From the NCBI GenBank assembly GCA_965651265.1, contig CBFGRV010000026.1:1-46576 (forward strand): a DNA stretch of 46,576 nucleotides, written 5' to 3'. Origin of the DNA: CBFGRV01 sp965651265 (lineage in GTDB: Bacteria; Bacteroidota; Rhodothermia; Rhodothermales; VXPQ01). The notes under the pieces were generated by a model. The model had not been told where the DNA came from, searched no databases, and worked only from the letters and a program-made list of their open reading frames with translations. Made by a program: the position numbers and the translations under genes. Positions 7,367 through 15,270 of the stretch are shown in pieces. Within the stretch, counting starts at the first letter, position 1. Every line of letters starts with the position of its first letter.

Positions 7367-9050
7367 CGACGCACCCTGGGGCTTCGGATCGCCGCCGGGC
7401 CACCCGGCGAACCATCCGACCGGGCCCTCACTGCCGGGCGGCTCGACCCATCAGGTCCCGCCCGAGGGCGGATCGGCCGGCGTCCATGCGGAGCTGGCCG
7501 AGATGCAGCGGCTCCATCCGCTCACGTTGATCCACCGCGTCATCCTCAGCCTGCCCGCACTGTTGCTGGCCCTCCTTCCGGCCATCCGAAATCCGGATGC
7601 GAGCTCCTGGCTCTACATCGGGATGCTCCTGCTCTACGGCATATTCGTGATCCCGCTGCTGGTAGTCCAGTACTTGCGTTTCCGTTACCAGGTCTCCGAG
7701 AAGGAAATCGTGATTCACAGCGGGGTGTTCACGTATCAGCATCGCAACATCCCCATCGAGCGCATCCAGAACATCGAAATCGAACAGAAGCCCCTATCGC
7801 GTCTGCTCGGCACGGCGAAGGTCAAGATTGAGACGGCGGGCAGCGCATCGGCTGAAGGGGTGATCGAGTACGTGGCGCTGCCGAAGGCGCATGCCATTCG
7901 CGAGGCCGTGCGGGCCCATCAGGAGGCAAGGCGGAGGCGAAGCGACGATCGGCGAACGGAAGCGCTCCGTGATGCCGATCATGTGGATTCCGCGAACGCG
8001 GCATCGGCCTCTACTGATGCGGCGGCGTCGTTGAGAGCCGCGGCGACAGAGGCGGATACGCAGCCCCGGCTACTGCATCAGATGACGCTCGGACGCGTAC
8101 TTCTCTCGGGCGTTTTTCGGTTCTCTCTCCTGTACCTCGTCGTCATTTTTTCGGCGACCGAATACCTTGGGTTTGAGCCCGAAGATGTTGCGCGGTGGAT
8201 TGGGGGCGAGCGTTTCAATGCATTCGTCACAGCGATGGAGCGCGAGCCCGTCGTTGTCATCGCCGCCACGGCGTTCATGATTCTGATCCTGGCGTGGATC
8301 ACCGGCATCGTGACCAATCTCAACCGCTTCTACGGTTTCCGCCTGACGCTCGAAGGCGACAAGCTGCACATCCGACAGGGTTTGCTCACTGTCTCGGACG
8401 CAACGATTCCGCTGAGAAGAATTCAGGCCTTTTTGGTTCGCTCCAATCCGCTCATGGAGGCCTTTGGGTGGTATAGGCTCGAGCTGCAGACGATCGGCCT
8501 CGATGCTGCGGAGCGCGGCAACCAGGTCGCGGCGCCTTTCGCCCGGCGCGAGGAGATCCTGGATATTGCGCGCGCCATTCGGCCCATCGAAGAGCCGTCC
8601 GATCTGCTCCCTGTTTCGCGCTTGATGATCCGGCGAACTTTCGTGCGATACGCCGTGGGGCTTGCTGTCCTCTGCGGCGCGGCGGCGTTTCTCTGGCCGC
8701 AGGCGCTCTGGGGGCTCACCGCCCTCCCGCTCCTGCTGGTCATAGCGGTGATGCAGTACCGCCGACACGGCTACGAGACGACGAGAGAGTTCCTTTTCGT
8801 CCGGCGTGGGGTCTTTCGGCGCACACTGTGGATCGTCCCGGTCGAACGGTTTCAGGTCTTCTACTCCACACAGTCCCTGTTTCAGAGGCGTCTGGGGTTG
8901 CGCTCCGTCTTCGTCGACACTCCTGGCGCACCCGTCATTGCGCCTGCTGTAATCGTTGATCTTCCGGACGCCGTCGGTTCGCGACTCGTCCTCGACCTCT
9001 ATCGTGCCTTCCAGGATCGGCTCGAGAGCCGGAGCGCACGCGCGGTTTGA
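7356..9050 (+). CDS. Membrane protein with three PH domains, YdbT-like
   Basis: The 564-residue protein starts with a Gly/Pro/His-rich segment of about 45 residues, then alternates pairs of hydrophobic segments with PH (bPH2) domains. Membrane pairs are near residues 64-110, 235-305 and 420-460. PH repeats follow each pair, with recognisable cores IPIERIQNIEI, IPLRRIQAFLV and VPVERFQVFYS. Three PH_2 repeats with intervening membrane pairs is the YdbT pattern. A linker rich in Arg, Ala and Asp separates repeats one and two (about 190-230). It overlaps the YdbS-like gene by 11 nt and probably works with it at the membrane surface. Ligands of these PH domains are unknown. The gene ends 220 bp before malQ, so it is likely a separate unit from the glucan genes. 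Confidence 0.87.
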   Translation: MPSDDAPWGFGSPPGHPANHPTGPSLPGGSTHQVPPEGGSAGVHAELAEMQRLHPLTLIHRVILSLPALLLALLPAIRNPDASSWLYIGMLLLYGIFVIPLLVVQYLRFRYQVSEKEIVIHSGVFTYQHRNIPIERIQNIEIEQKPLSRLLGTAKVKIETAGSASAEGVIEYVALPKAHAIREAVRAHQEARRRRSDDRRTEALRDADHVDSANAASASTDAAASLRAAATEADTQPRLLHQMTLGRVLLSGVFRFSLLYLVVIFSATEYLGFEPEDVARWIGGERFNAFVTAMEREPVVVIAATAFMILILAWITGIVTNLNRFYGFRLTLEGDKLHIRQGLLTVSDATIPLRRIQAFLVRSNPLMEAFGWYRLELQTIGLDAAERGNQVAAPFARREEILDIARAIRPIEEPSDLLPVSRLMIRRTFVRYAVGLAVLCGAAAFLWPQALWGLTALPLLLVIAVMQYRRHGYETTREFLFVRRGVFRRTLWIVPVERFQVFYSTQSLFQRRLGLRSVFVDTPGAPVIAPAVIVDLPDAVGSRLVLDLYRAFQDRLESRSARAV

Positions 9051-9270
9051 GGGCCAGGCACCTGGATAGAACGAATTTACATGATGTTTGCCCGGCTCCA
9101 CGGCATCGATTGCGTAGATTAGCGACCCGCCGTGTACTTCGCGTGCGATTGTGCCGCAGCCCCCGAGGCTGCTCATTGCCGACGCTCCCAACCTACGAAT
9201 GCTCACCCACCCGCCGGAAAGGCGACAACGCAGCGAAGCCTCCAGCAGCAGCGGTTCGGCCCCACTGGAT
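9051..9270 (+). other. Intergenic region before malQ
   Basis: The 220 bp between the YdbT-like gene and malQ contain no convincing gene. The malQ frame is open back to 9151, but those 40 residues do not resemble amylomaltase N-termini. A small hairpin (GCAGCC at 9156-9161, GGCTGC at 9167-9172, 5-nt loop) has no following T tract. The malQ-treZ-treY promoter is expected here, but I could not place it. Confidence 0.4.
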
Positions 9271-10791
9271 ATGCCGCGATCAAGCGGCCTTCTACTTCAC
9301 ATCTCGTCCCTTCCAGGCCGGCACGGCATTGGTGATCTTGGGCACGATGCGTTTCGCTTTGCGGACCATCTGGCCGATACAGGACAACGGATCTGGCAGG
9401 TCCTTCCCCTCGTGCCCGTCGGGCTCGGATTCTCGCCGTACTCCAGCCCATCCACCTTCGCCGGAAACCCGCTTTTCATCTCGCCCGAGCGACTGGTCGA
9501 GGTAGGCCTCCTAGATGGACTGGCCGAGCCTCCTGCGTTTCCTGAAGGCCACGTGGTTTTCCCGGCCGCCATCAAGTACAAGGAGAAGCTGCTTACCGAG
9601 GCCTTCGGACGGTTCGACGATGGCGCAGGCGACGTCGATCGCTCCGCCTATCGACAGTTCTGCGCGGAGAATGCCTACTGGCTCGATGACTACGCGCTGT
9701 TCATGGCGATGAAGCGGGCTTTTGCCGGCGCCCCGTGGACCGAGTGGCCGGCGCCGCTTTCCCGGCGCGATGTCGGCGCGCTGGAGGAGTTCGCGGTCGA
9801 GCATATCCGGACCATCGAACAGCATCGATTTCAGCAGTTCATCTTTTTCTTGCAGTGGCGAGACCTAAAGCGCTACTGCAACGAACGATCCGTTTCCCTT
9901 TTCGGCGACCTCCCGATCTACGTGGCTCACGATAGCGCCGATGTCTGGGCCCACCGCGACCTGTTCTATCTGGATGAAGACGGACACTGCACAGTGGTCT
10001 CAGGCGTACCGCCGGACTACTTCAGCGAGACCGGGCAGCGGTGGGGCAACCCTATCTATCGTTGGGACCGGATGCGTGAAAACGACTACCTCTGGTGGAT
10101 GCAGCGCTTTGCGCACACGTTTGGTCTGGTCGATCTCATTCGACTCGATCACTTTCGGGCGTTTGCGGGTTATTGGGAGATTCCGGCGCAAGAAAAAACC
10201 GCCATACACGGCCGATGGGTCGAAGGCCCCGGTGCGTCGCTCTTTCGATCGATCGAGGAGCGCATCGGACCGCTTCCGCTGGTAGCGGAGAACCTTGGCC
10301 TCATCACGCCCGATGTAACGGAGCTCATGGATACCTTCGGCTTTCCCGGAATGGCTGTCCTTCAGTTTGCCTTCCACGAGACTGCCGATCATCCTTTTCT
10401 CCCGCACAACCTGCAGAGAAATGTGGTCGCGTACACCGGCACCCACGACAATGACACCATCGCCGGCTGGTGGGATCATATCCGTGCTGACCCCAAGCAG
10501 GAGCGAACGGCTCGCTTCGCGCGCGAATACGTGCTGGGAAGCTCCACCGACAGTTCCTTCCATTGGGCCGCAATTCGCGCGATGATGGCCTCGCCCGCCA
10601 ATTTCGTCGTCATTCCAGCGCAGGATCTCCTGGGCCTCGGCAGCGAAGCACGCATGAATACGCCCGGACGGGGACACGACAATTGGTCGTGGCGGCTCCG
10701 CTGGGAGCAGCTCACGCCGGAAATTCTCGATCGGCTGAAGAAACTGACCGCCGTTTACGGCCGGTCGGACCGGCTGGACGACGTGCTCTAG
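9271..10791 (+). CDS. malQ: MalQ: 4-alpha-glucanotransferase (amylomaltase, GH77)
   Basis: MalQ transfers alpha-1,4-glucan segments between acceptors, remodelling malto-oligosaccharides in the cytoplasm. From the ATG at 9271 the product is 506 residues and begins with the family motif SSGLLLHISSLPGRHGIGDLG. The catalytic residues fall at the same numbers as I recall for Thermus aquaticus amylomaltase: Asp293 in LIRLDHFRAF, Glu340 in LVAENLG, and Asp395 in YTGTHDNDT. This match supports both the function and the start. It begins a plus-strand set with treZ (39 nt downstream) and treY. In that context it probably recycles the short glucans left by TreY/TreZ and GlgX. Confidence 0.95.
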   Translation: MPRSSGLLLHISSLPGRHGIGDLGHDAFRFADHLADTGQRIWQVLPLVPVGLGFSPYSSPSTFAGNPLFISPERLVEVGLLDGLAEPPAFPEGHVVFPAAIKYKEKLLTEAFGRFDDGAGDVDRSAYRQFCAENAYWLDDYALFMAMKRAFAGAPWTEWPAPLSRRDVGALEEFAVEHIRTIEQHRFQQFIFFLQWRDLKRYCNERSVSLFGDLPIYVAHDSADVWAHRDLFYLDEDGHCTVVSGVPPDYFSETGQRWGNPIYRWDRMRENDYLWWMQRFAHTFGLVDLIRLDHFRAFAGYWEIPAQEKTAIHGRWVEGPGASLFRSIEERIGPLPLVAENLGLITPDVTELMDTFGFPGMAVLQFAFHETADHPFLPHNLQRNVVAYTGTHDNDTIAGWWDHIRADPKQERTARFAREYVLGSSTDSSFHWAAIRAMMASPANFVVIPAQDLLGLGSEARMNTPGRGHDNWSWRLRWEQLTPEILDRLKKLTAVYGRSDRLDDVL

Positions 10792-10820
10792 CACCGACAT
10801 GAATCGTGAGGTGGAAACTT

Positions 10821-10827
10821 GAGGAGG
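10821..10827 (+). promoter_or_regulatory. Ribosome-binding site deciding the treZ start
   Basis: GAGGAGG lies 3 nt before the ATG at 10831. The frame is open upstream to a TTG at 10819, but that would place the start inside or before this site, so the ATG is preferred. Confidence 0.7.
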
Positions 10828-10830
10828 ACG

Positions 10831-12621
10831 ATGGATACAGCAGAGGTGACCACGAAATATCCACGCCTTGGAGCGCTTCCCGATGCGGATGGAACGATGT
10901 TCCGCGTGTGGTCGCCGCTCGCCCAGTCGTTGGATGTAGTCATCCGCGGGAAATCACATCGCATGAGCCCCACGGAACGTGGCTACCTCGAAATCCATGT
11001 ACCGAAAGCGGGAGACGGCGATCTGTACAGGATCCGGCTCAACGGCGATCACGAGTTTCCTGACCCGGCATCCCGCTATCAGCCGCAGGGCGTACATGGA
11101 CCGTCTGAAATTGTCGATCCGGCCGGGTATTCCTGGCGTGATGATGCCTGGATGGGGATCCCCCGGGACGATCTCGTCTTCTACGAGCTCCATGTGGGCA
11201 CCTTCACGCCGAAGGGCACTTTCGATGGGGTACGCTCCCGCCTCGACTACCTGAAGGGCCTCGGAGTCACGGCGATCGAGCTGATGCCGGTGGCTGATTT
11301 TCCGGGTCGATGGAATTGGGGATACGACCACGCTTCCCTCTACGCCCCCTCGCGGGCCTATGGCCGCCCCGACGACCTGCGGAAACTGGTCGATGAGGCC
11401 CATCAGATCGGGCTCGCGGTCTTCCTGGACGTCATCTACAATCACCTGGGGCCCGACGGCGCCTACGCGGCCGCGTTCGCCCCGATGTTCACCGACAAGC
11501 ACCACACGCCATGGGGGCGGGCCATCAATCTCGATGACGTCCACAGCGACGGCGTGCGCGCCTTCTTCATCGACAATGCGCTAACGTGGCTCCGTGAGTA
11601 TCACATCGATGGCCTGAGGCTCGACGCCATCCACGCCATCGTCGATGATAGTCCAACCCACTTCCTCGCCGAACTTATGGCAGCCGTCGAAGCCATACCA
11701 ACTGGTCCAACGCGTATGCTAATTGCGGAGGACAGTCGCAATTTGAACAAGGTAGTCCTCCCTCGGGGCGAAGGCGGGTTTGGCCTGACAGCAACATGGA
11801 CCGACGACTTCCATCACCAGATTCGCAACTTCACGGCCGGGGATGTGGACGGCTACTTCGCCGATTTCGCCGGAACGACGGCCGCCGACATCGCGCGGAC
11901 GATCGAGCGCGGCTGGTTCTATGAGGGACAACCTTCGCGGTCGAACGGTAGGCCGAGGGGAACGGAAACAGCGGTCGTTCGGCCGTCGCAGGTCGTAATT
12001 GCCATTCAGAATCACGACCAGATCGGCAATCGTCCGTTCGGGAATCGGCTAAATCACGACATCTCGGCGGCAGCCTACCGTGCTGTTTCGTCCCTACTCT
12101 TGTTCGCCCCCGAATTGCCATTGCTTTTCATGGGCCAGGAATGGGCCGCCTCCACACCGTTCCTATTCTTCACCGATCATGAGGAGGCGTTGGGGAGGCA
12201 GGTGTCCGAAGGCCGAAAGAAGGAGTTTGCCGAATTCTCCGGTTTCAGTGCCGACGTTCCGGATCCACAAGACGAGCAAAGCTTCATTAGAAGCCGTCTT
12301 GACTGGGCGGAGACCGAGCGCGACCCTCATGCCCGCATCCTCACACTCTACCACGACCTCCTGTCCTTCCGCCGCCGGCTGCCGGAGGGAGCATCGGCCG
12401 AAGCAATCGGAACGAAGTCTCTTCGCGTACGGAGGGGGGCCTTTCAGCTGTTCGTCGCCTTCGAATTGTTGGAGGATGTCGAGCTCCCCGCCGGCTCAGT
12501 CATCATCCTGAACACGGAGGAGGAGCGGTACGCTGTCGATGGACATCCACCAGCCCTCTCAGGTTCTACGATGACCATCCACGGCCCGGCCGCCATCCTC
12601 GTCCAGCTCGAAACCCACTAG
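10831..12621 (+). CDS. treZ: TreZ: malto-oligosyltrehalose trehalohydrolase (GH13)
   Basis: TreZ hydrolyses the alpha-1,4 bond next to the terminal trehalosyl unit made by TreY, releasing free trehalose. The 596-residue protein has an N-terminal beta-sandwich (about 1-95; FRVWSPLAQSLDVVI), a GH13 barrel starting near 115 (FYELHVGTFTPKGTFDG), and a C-terminal beta domain. GH13 motifs are present: VIYNHLGPDG, DGLRLDAIHAI with nucleophile Asp265, LIAED with acid/base Glu300, and IQNHDQIGN. The WNWGYDHASLYAPSRAYG stretch is typical of TreZ and separates it from GlgB. It lies 39 nt after malQ and ends 9 nt before treY, so the three are almost certainly cotranscribed. Confidence 0.95.
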   Translation: MDTAEVTTKYPRLGALPDADGTMFRVWSPLAQSLDVVIRGKSHRMSPTERGYLEIHVPKAGDGDLYRIRLNGDHEFPDPASRYQPQGVHGPSEIVDPAGYSWRDDAWMGIPRDDLVFYELHVGTFTPKGTFDGVRSRLDYLKGLGVTAIELMPVADFPGRWNWGYDHASLYAPSRAYGRPDDLRKLVDEAHQIGLAVFLDVIYNHLGPDGAYAAAFAPMFTDKHHTPWGRAINLDDVHSDGVRAFFIDNALTWLREYHIDGLRLDAIHAIVDDSPTHFLAELMAAVEAIPTGPTRMLIAEDSRNLNKVVLPRGEGGFGLTATWTDDFHHQIRNFTAGDVDGYFADFAGTTAADIARTIERGWFYEGQPSRSNGRPRGTETAVVRPSQVVIAIQNHDQIGNRPFGNRLNHDISAAAYRAVSSLLLFAPELPLLFMGQEWAASTPFLFFTDHEEALGRQVSEGRKKEFAEFSGFSADVPDPQDEQSFIRSRLDWAETERDPHARILTLYHDLLSFRRRLPEGASAEAIGTKSLRVRRGAFQLFVAFELLEDVELPAGSVIILNTEEERYAVDGHPPALSGSTMTIHGPAAILVQLETH

Positions 12622-12630
12622 AGTCCGACC

Positions 12631-15270
12631 ATGGTCGCCACGTATCGGATTCAGGTACAGCCCGGCTTTGGATTCGGCGAGATCGAGAAGCTCCTGCCCT
12701 ACCTCAGCCAATTGGGCATCAGCCATCTCTATCTGTCGCCGATCACGGAGGCGCGTCGTGGAAGCACCCACGGCTACGATGTCGTGAATCACAACGCGAT
12801 CAGGGAGGAGCTCGGGGGCCGGGCAGGGTTTGAGTCGCTCTCGCGGGCCGCCGGCGAGGCCGGGCTCAAGCTCATCATCGACTTCGTTCCAAACCACGCG
12901 GGCGTAGGTCCTTACAATGAGTACTGGCAGGATATGCTGGCGTACGGTCCCCACTCTCCCTTTGCGGCCTATTTCGATGTCGACTGGAATCCCATCAAAC
13001 CGGAGCTTCAGGGGAAAATCCTTCTGCCCTTCCTCGGCAAGACATATGGCGAGGTCCTGGATGAGGGTGAGCTCGAGCTCACATATGAAGACGGATACCT
13101 GTACGCGACCTACTTCGAGGACAGGTTTCGGCTGAACCCGGCTTCGTACACTACGGTGCTGCAATCGGCGATGGAGGCCGCCGAGCGCACCGAACCCTAT
13201 TGGGACTTGAAAGACCTTTCCCGCGCGTACGCGACGCTCGAACCCTCGGAGCGCGAGAAGGCAGAAGCTCTGCGAAAGCGATTCACTCTACTTGCGAAAC
13301 GCTTCGACTTAACAGGGGTCCTGCCAGAGTTTAATGGAGAACGACTTCACCATTTACTTCAACAACAGTTCTGGCGTCTGTCGTATTGGAAAACGGCCGC
13401 CTCCGAGATCAATTACAGGCGATTCTTCGACATCAACGGGCTCGTCGCCCTTCGCATGGAGGACGACCAGGTATTCTGGGATGCGCATCAATTACTTGCG
13501 GAACTGCTGGCATCAGACACTCTGGACGGGGTGCGTATTGACCATGTCGACGGCCTATTCGATCCGCTCGAATACCTTGCCCGACTTCGGAACGTCGGGG
13601 CCGGGAAGATCTGGGTCGAGAAAATCCTGGCGCCCGGGGAAACGCTCCCCGATAGCTGGCCCGTCGACGGGACGACCGGCTACGAGTTCATGAACGACGT
13701 CATGCGAGTTCTAGTGGATGAACGCGGCCGACTTCCGTTGGAGAGAGCTTGCCGGCGTGCCGTTGGCCCCTACCCGACGTTTGCAGACACGGCCTACGAG
13801 AGCAAGAAGCTCGTCATCGGAACGTCTCTGTCCAGCGAGCTCTTTCGGCTCTCCTACGAACTCGATCGAATTTCCGAAGCCGATTATCATACACGGGACT
13901 TCACGCTTGAAGCCATCCAGCACGCACTCACCGAGATCGTCGCCGTGTTCGATCGGTATCGAACCTATCTACCCCGCGAGAAGGAGACGGCTCGTGCTGC
14001 TGTTCAGCTTGCCGTTCATCGCGCCCGATCCCGAAATCCCGTCGCGGAGCCGACGGTGTTCGACTTCGTGGCCTCCGTGATTCTGGGCGACGTCCGTGAA
14101 GACCTCATCCCCGGTCGCCGAGCATGGGTAGGCCGCTTTCAGCAGTACACGGCGCCTGTTGCTGCGAAGGGTGTCGAGGATACGGCTTTCTATCGCTTCG
14201 TCCCCTTCAGCGCCCTGAATGAAGTCGGCGGAGAGCCCGACGAATTCCACCAGACGCTCCACGCCTTTCATTCACACGGACGTTTTCGGGCGCACCGCTA
14301 TCCGCATAACCTGCTCGCCACGGCGACGCACGATCACAAACGCGGGGAAGACACACGTATGCGACTCATCGCGCTGTCGGAGGTCCCGGACTTGTGGGAG
14401 GAAACGGCCCGCGCTCTGAACGAAATATCGGAGGACCATCGAACCGATGGCGCGCCCTCCCCCACCGATGCTTATCTGTTCTTCCAGACTCTGGTCGCGC
14501 TGTGGGATCCAGACCACCGCGACGAGCTGCGAGAGCGCGTGGGCACCTACATGGAGAAGGCAGCTCGGGAGAGCAAGCGGCAGACGAGCTGGACCAATCC
14601 CGACCCATCCTACGAGGAGGCGCTGCAACACTTCGTCAGCGCCATGATCGACGATGCGCGAACGGGACCGGCCATCGAGCCGCTCAGTAGCCGCCTTGCC
14701 GAACTCGCCTTCGCAAACTCGCTGAGCCAGCTCGTGCTGAAGATGACCAGCCCCGGCGTACCGGACATCTACCAGGGCTGCGAGTTGTTCGATCTCTCTT
14801 TAGTCGACCCGGATAACCGGAGGCCCGTCGATTATGCCCTACGCCGGCGATATCTGGGTGAGCTTCAATCGATGCTGAGTCACCCATCCGCATCGGCCGT
14901 CCAGGAGCTGATCGACCAACGGGACGAACGCGCCAAGATGTACATTACGGCCGCCCTGTTGAAGTTGCGACGTGACTTGCCCGATCTGTTTGCCGGTGAC
15001 TACATCCCCTGCGAAACGGCCGAGGATGGACCGTGGATCGCCTTTCAACGCCGGTACCAAGATCAGTGGTTGCTCGTCGCTGTGCCCCGCCACTTCGGCT
15101 CCTGGGAGAACCGACCCAGCGAGGCGGTTCCCCTTGCAGAAGAGTCGGCCGGGTGCATGTGGATAGATGGGCTGACCGGAAGCACGTACAGCGTGGGCAC
15201 GGAGCTTCGGACCGACATTCTTGACCTGCGTTGGGGCGTGCTGATCAGCAACCCGCCATCAAAAGGTTAG
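12631..15270 (+). CDS. treY: TreY: maltooligosyl trehalose synthase (GH13)
   Basis: TreY isomerises the reducing-end alpha-1,4 linkage of a glucan to alpha-1,1, creating a trehalosyl terminus for TreZ. The 879-residue product begins with the family signature (TYRIQVQPGFGFGEIEKLLPYL, within residues 4-25) and continues with HLYLSPITEARRGSTHGYDV, IDFVPNHAG, VRIDHVDGL (nucleophile Asp304) and IWVEKIL (acid/base Glu330). The large insertion around 130-260 is usual for TreY. The C-terminal part has SPGVPDIYQGCEL and VDPDNRRPVDY, also family markers. The start is the ATG at 12631, 9 nt after treZ. Its TAG stop overlaps the TAA stop of the convergent glgX by sharing the bases at 15267-15270. Confidence 0.96.
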   Translation: MVATYRIQVQPGFGFGEIEKLLPYLSQLGISHLYLSPITEARRGSTHGYDVVNHNAIREELGGRAGFESLSRAAGEAGLKLIIDFVPNHAGVGPYNEYWQDMLAYGPHSPFAAYFDVDWNPIKPELQGKILLPFLGKTYGEVLDEGELELTYEDGYLYATYFEDRFRLNPASYTTVLQSAMEAAERTEPYWDLKDLSRAYATLEPSEREKAEALRKRFTLLAKRFDLTGVLPEFNGERLHHLLQQQFWRLSYWKTAASEINYRRFFDINGLVALRMEDDQVFWDAHQLLAELLASDTLDGVRIDHVDGLFDPLEYLARLRNVGAGKIWVEKILAPGETLPDSWPVDGTTGYEFMNDVMRVLVDERGRLPLERACRRAVGPYPTFADTAYESKKLVIGTSLSSELFRLSYELDRISEADYHTRDFTLEAIQHALTEIVAVFDRYRTYLPREKETARAAVQLAVHRARSRNPVAEPTVFDFVASVILGDVREDLIPGRRAWVGRFQQYTAPVAAKGVEDTAFYRFVPFSALNEVGGEPDEFHQTLHAFHSHGRFRAHRYPHNLLATATHDHKRGEDTRMRLIALSEVPDLWEETARALNEISEDHRTDGAPSPTDAYLFFQTLVALWDPDHRDELRERVGTYMEKAARESKRQTSWTNPDPSYEEALQHFVSAMIDDARTGPAIEPLSSRLAELAFANSLSQLVLKMTSPGVPDIYQGCELFDLSLVDPDNRRPVDYALRRRYLGELQSMLSHPSASAVQELIDQRDERAKMYITAALLKLRRDLPDLFAGDYIPCETAEDGPWIAFQRRYQDQWLLVAVPRHFGSWENRPSEAVPLAEESAGCMWIDGLTGSTYSVGTELRTDILDLRWGVLISNPPSKG

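Noticed and set aside
8070..9206. 378-codon open frame opposite the YdbT-like gene
   Set aside because: Antisense shadow with a highly charged, low-information sequence; the plus-strand frame has clear PH repeats.
9151..9270. 40-residue extension of MalQ
   Set aside because: Not similar to amylomaltase N-termini; the ATG at 9271 makes the catalytic residues match the Thermus numbering exactly.
9047..9505. 152-codon plus-strand frame spanning the malQ start
   Set aside because: Most of it is an alternative frame of malQ; Arg/Pro-rich with no domain.
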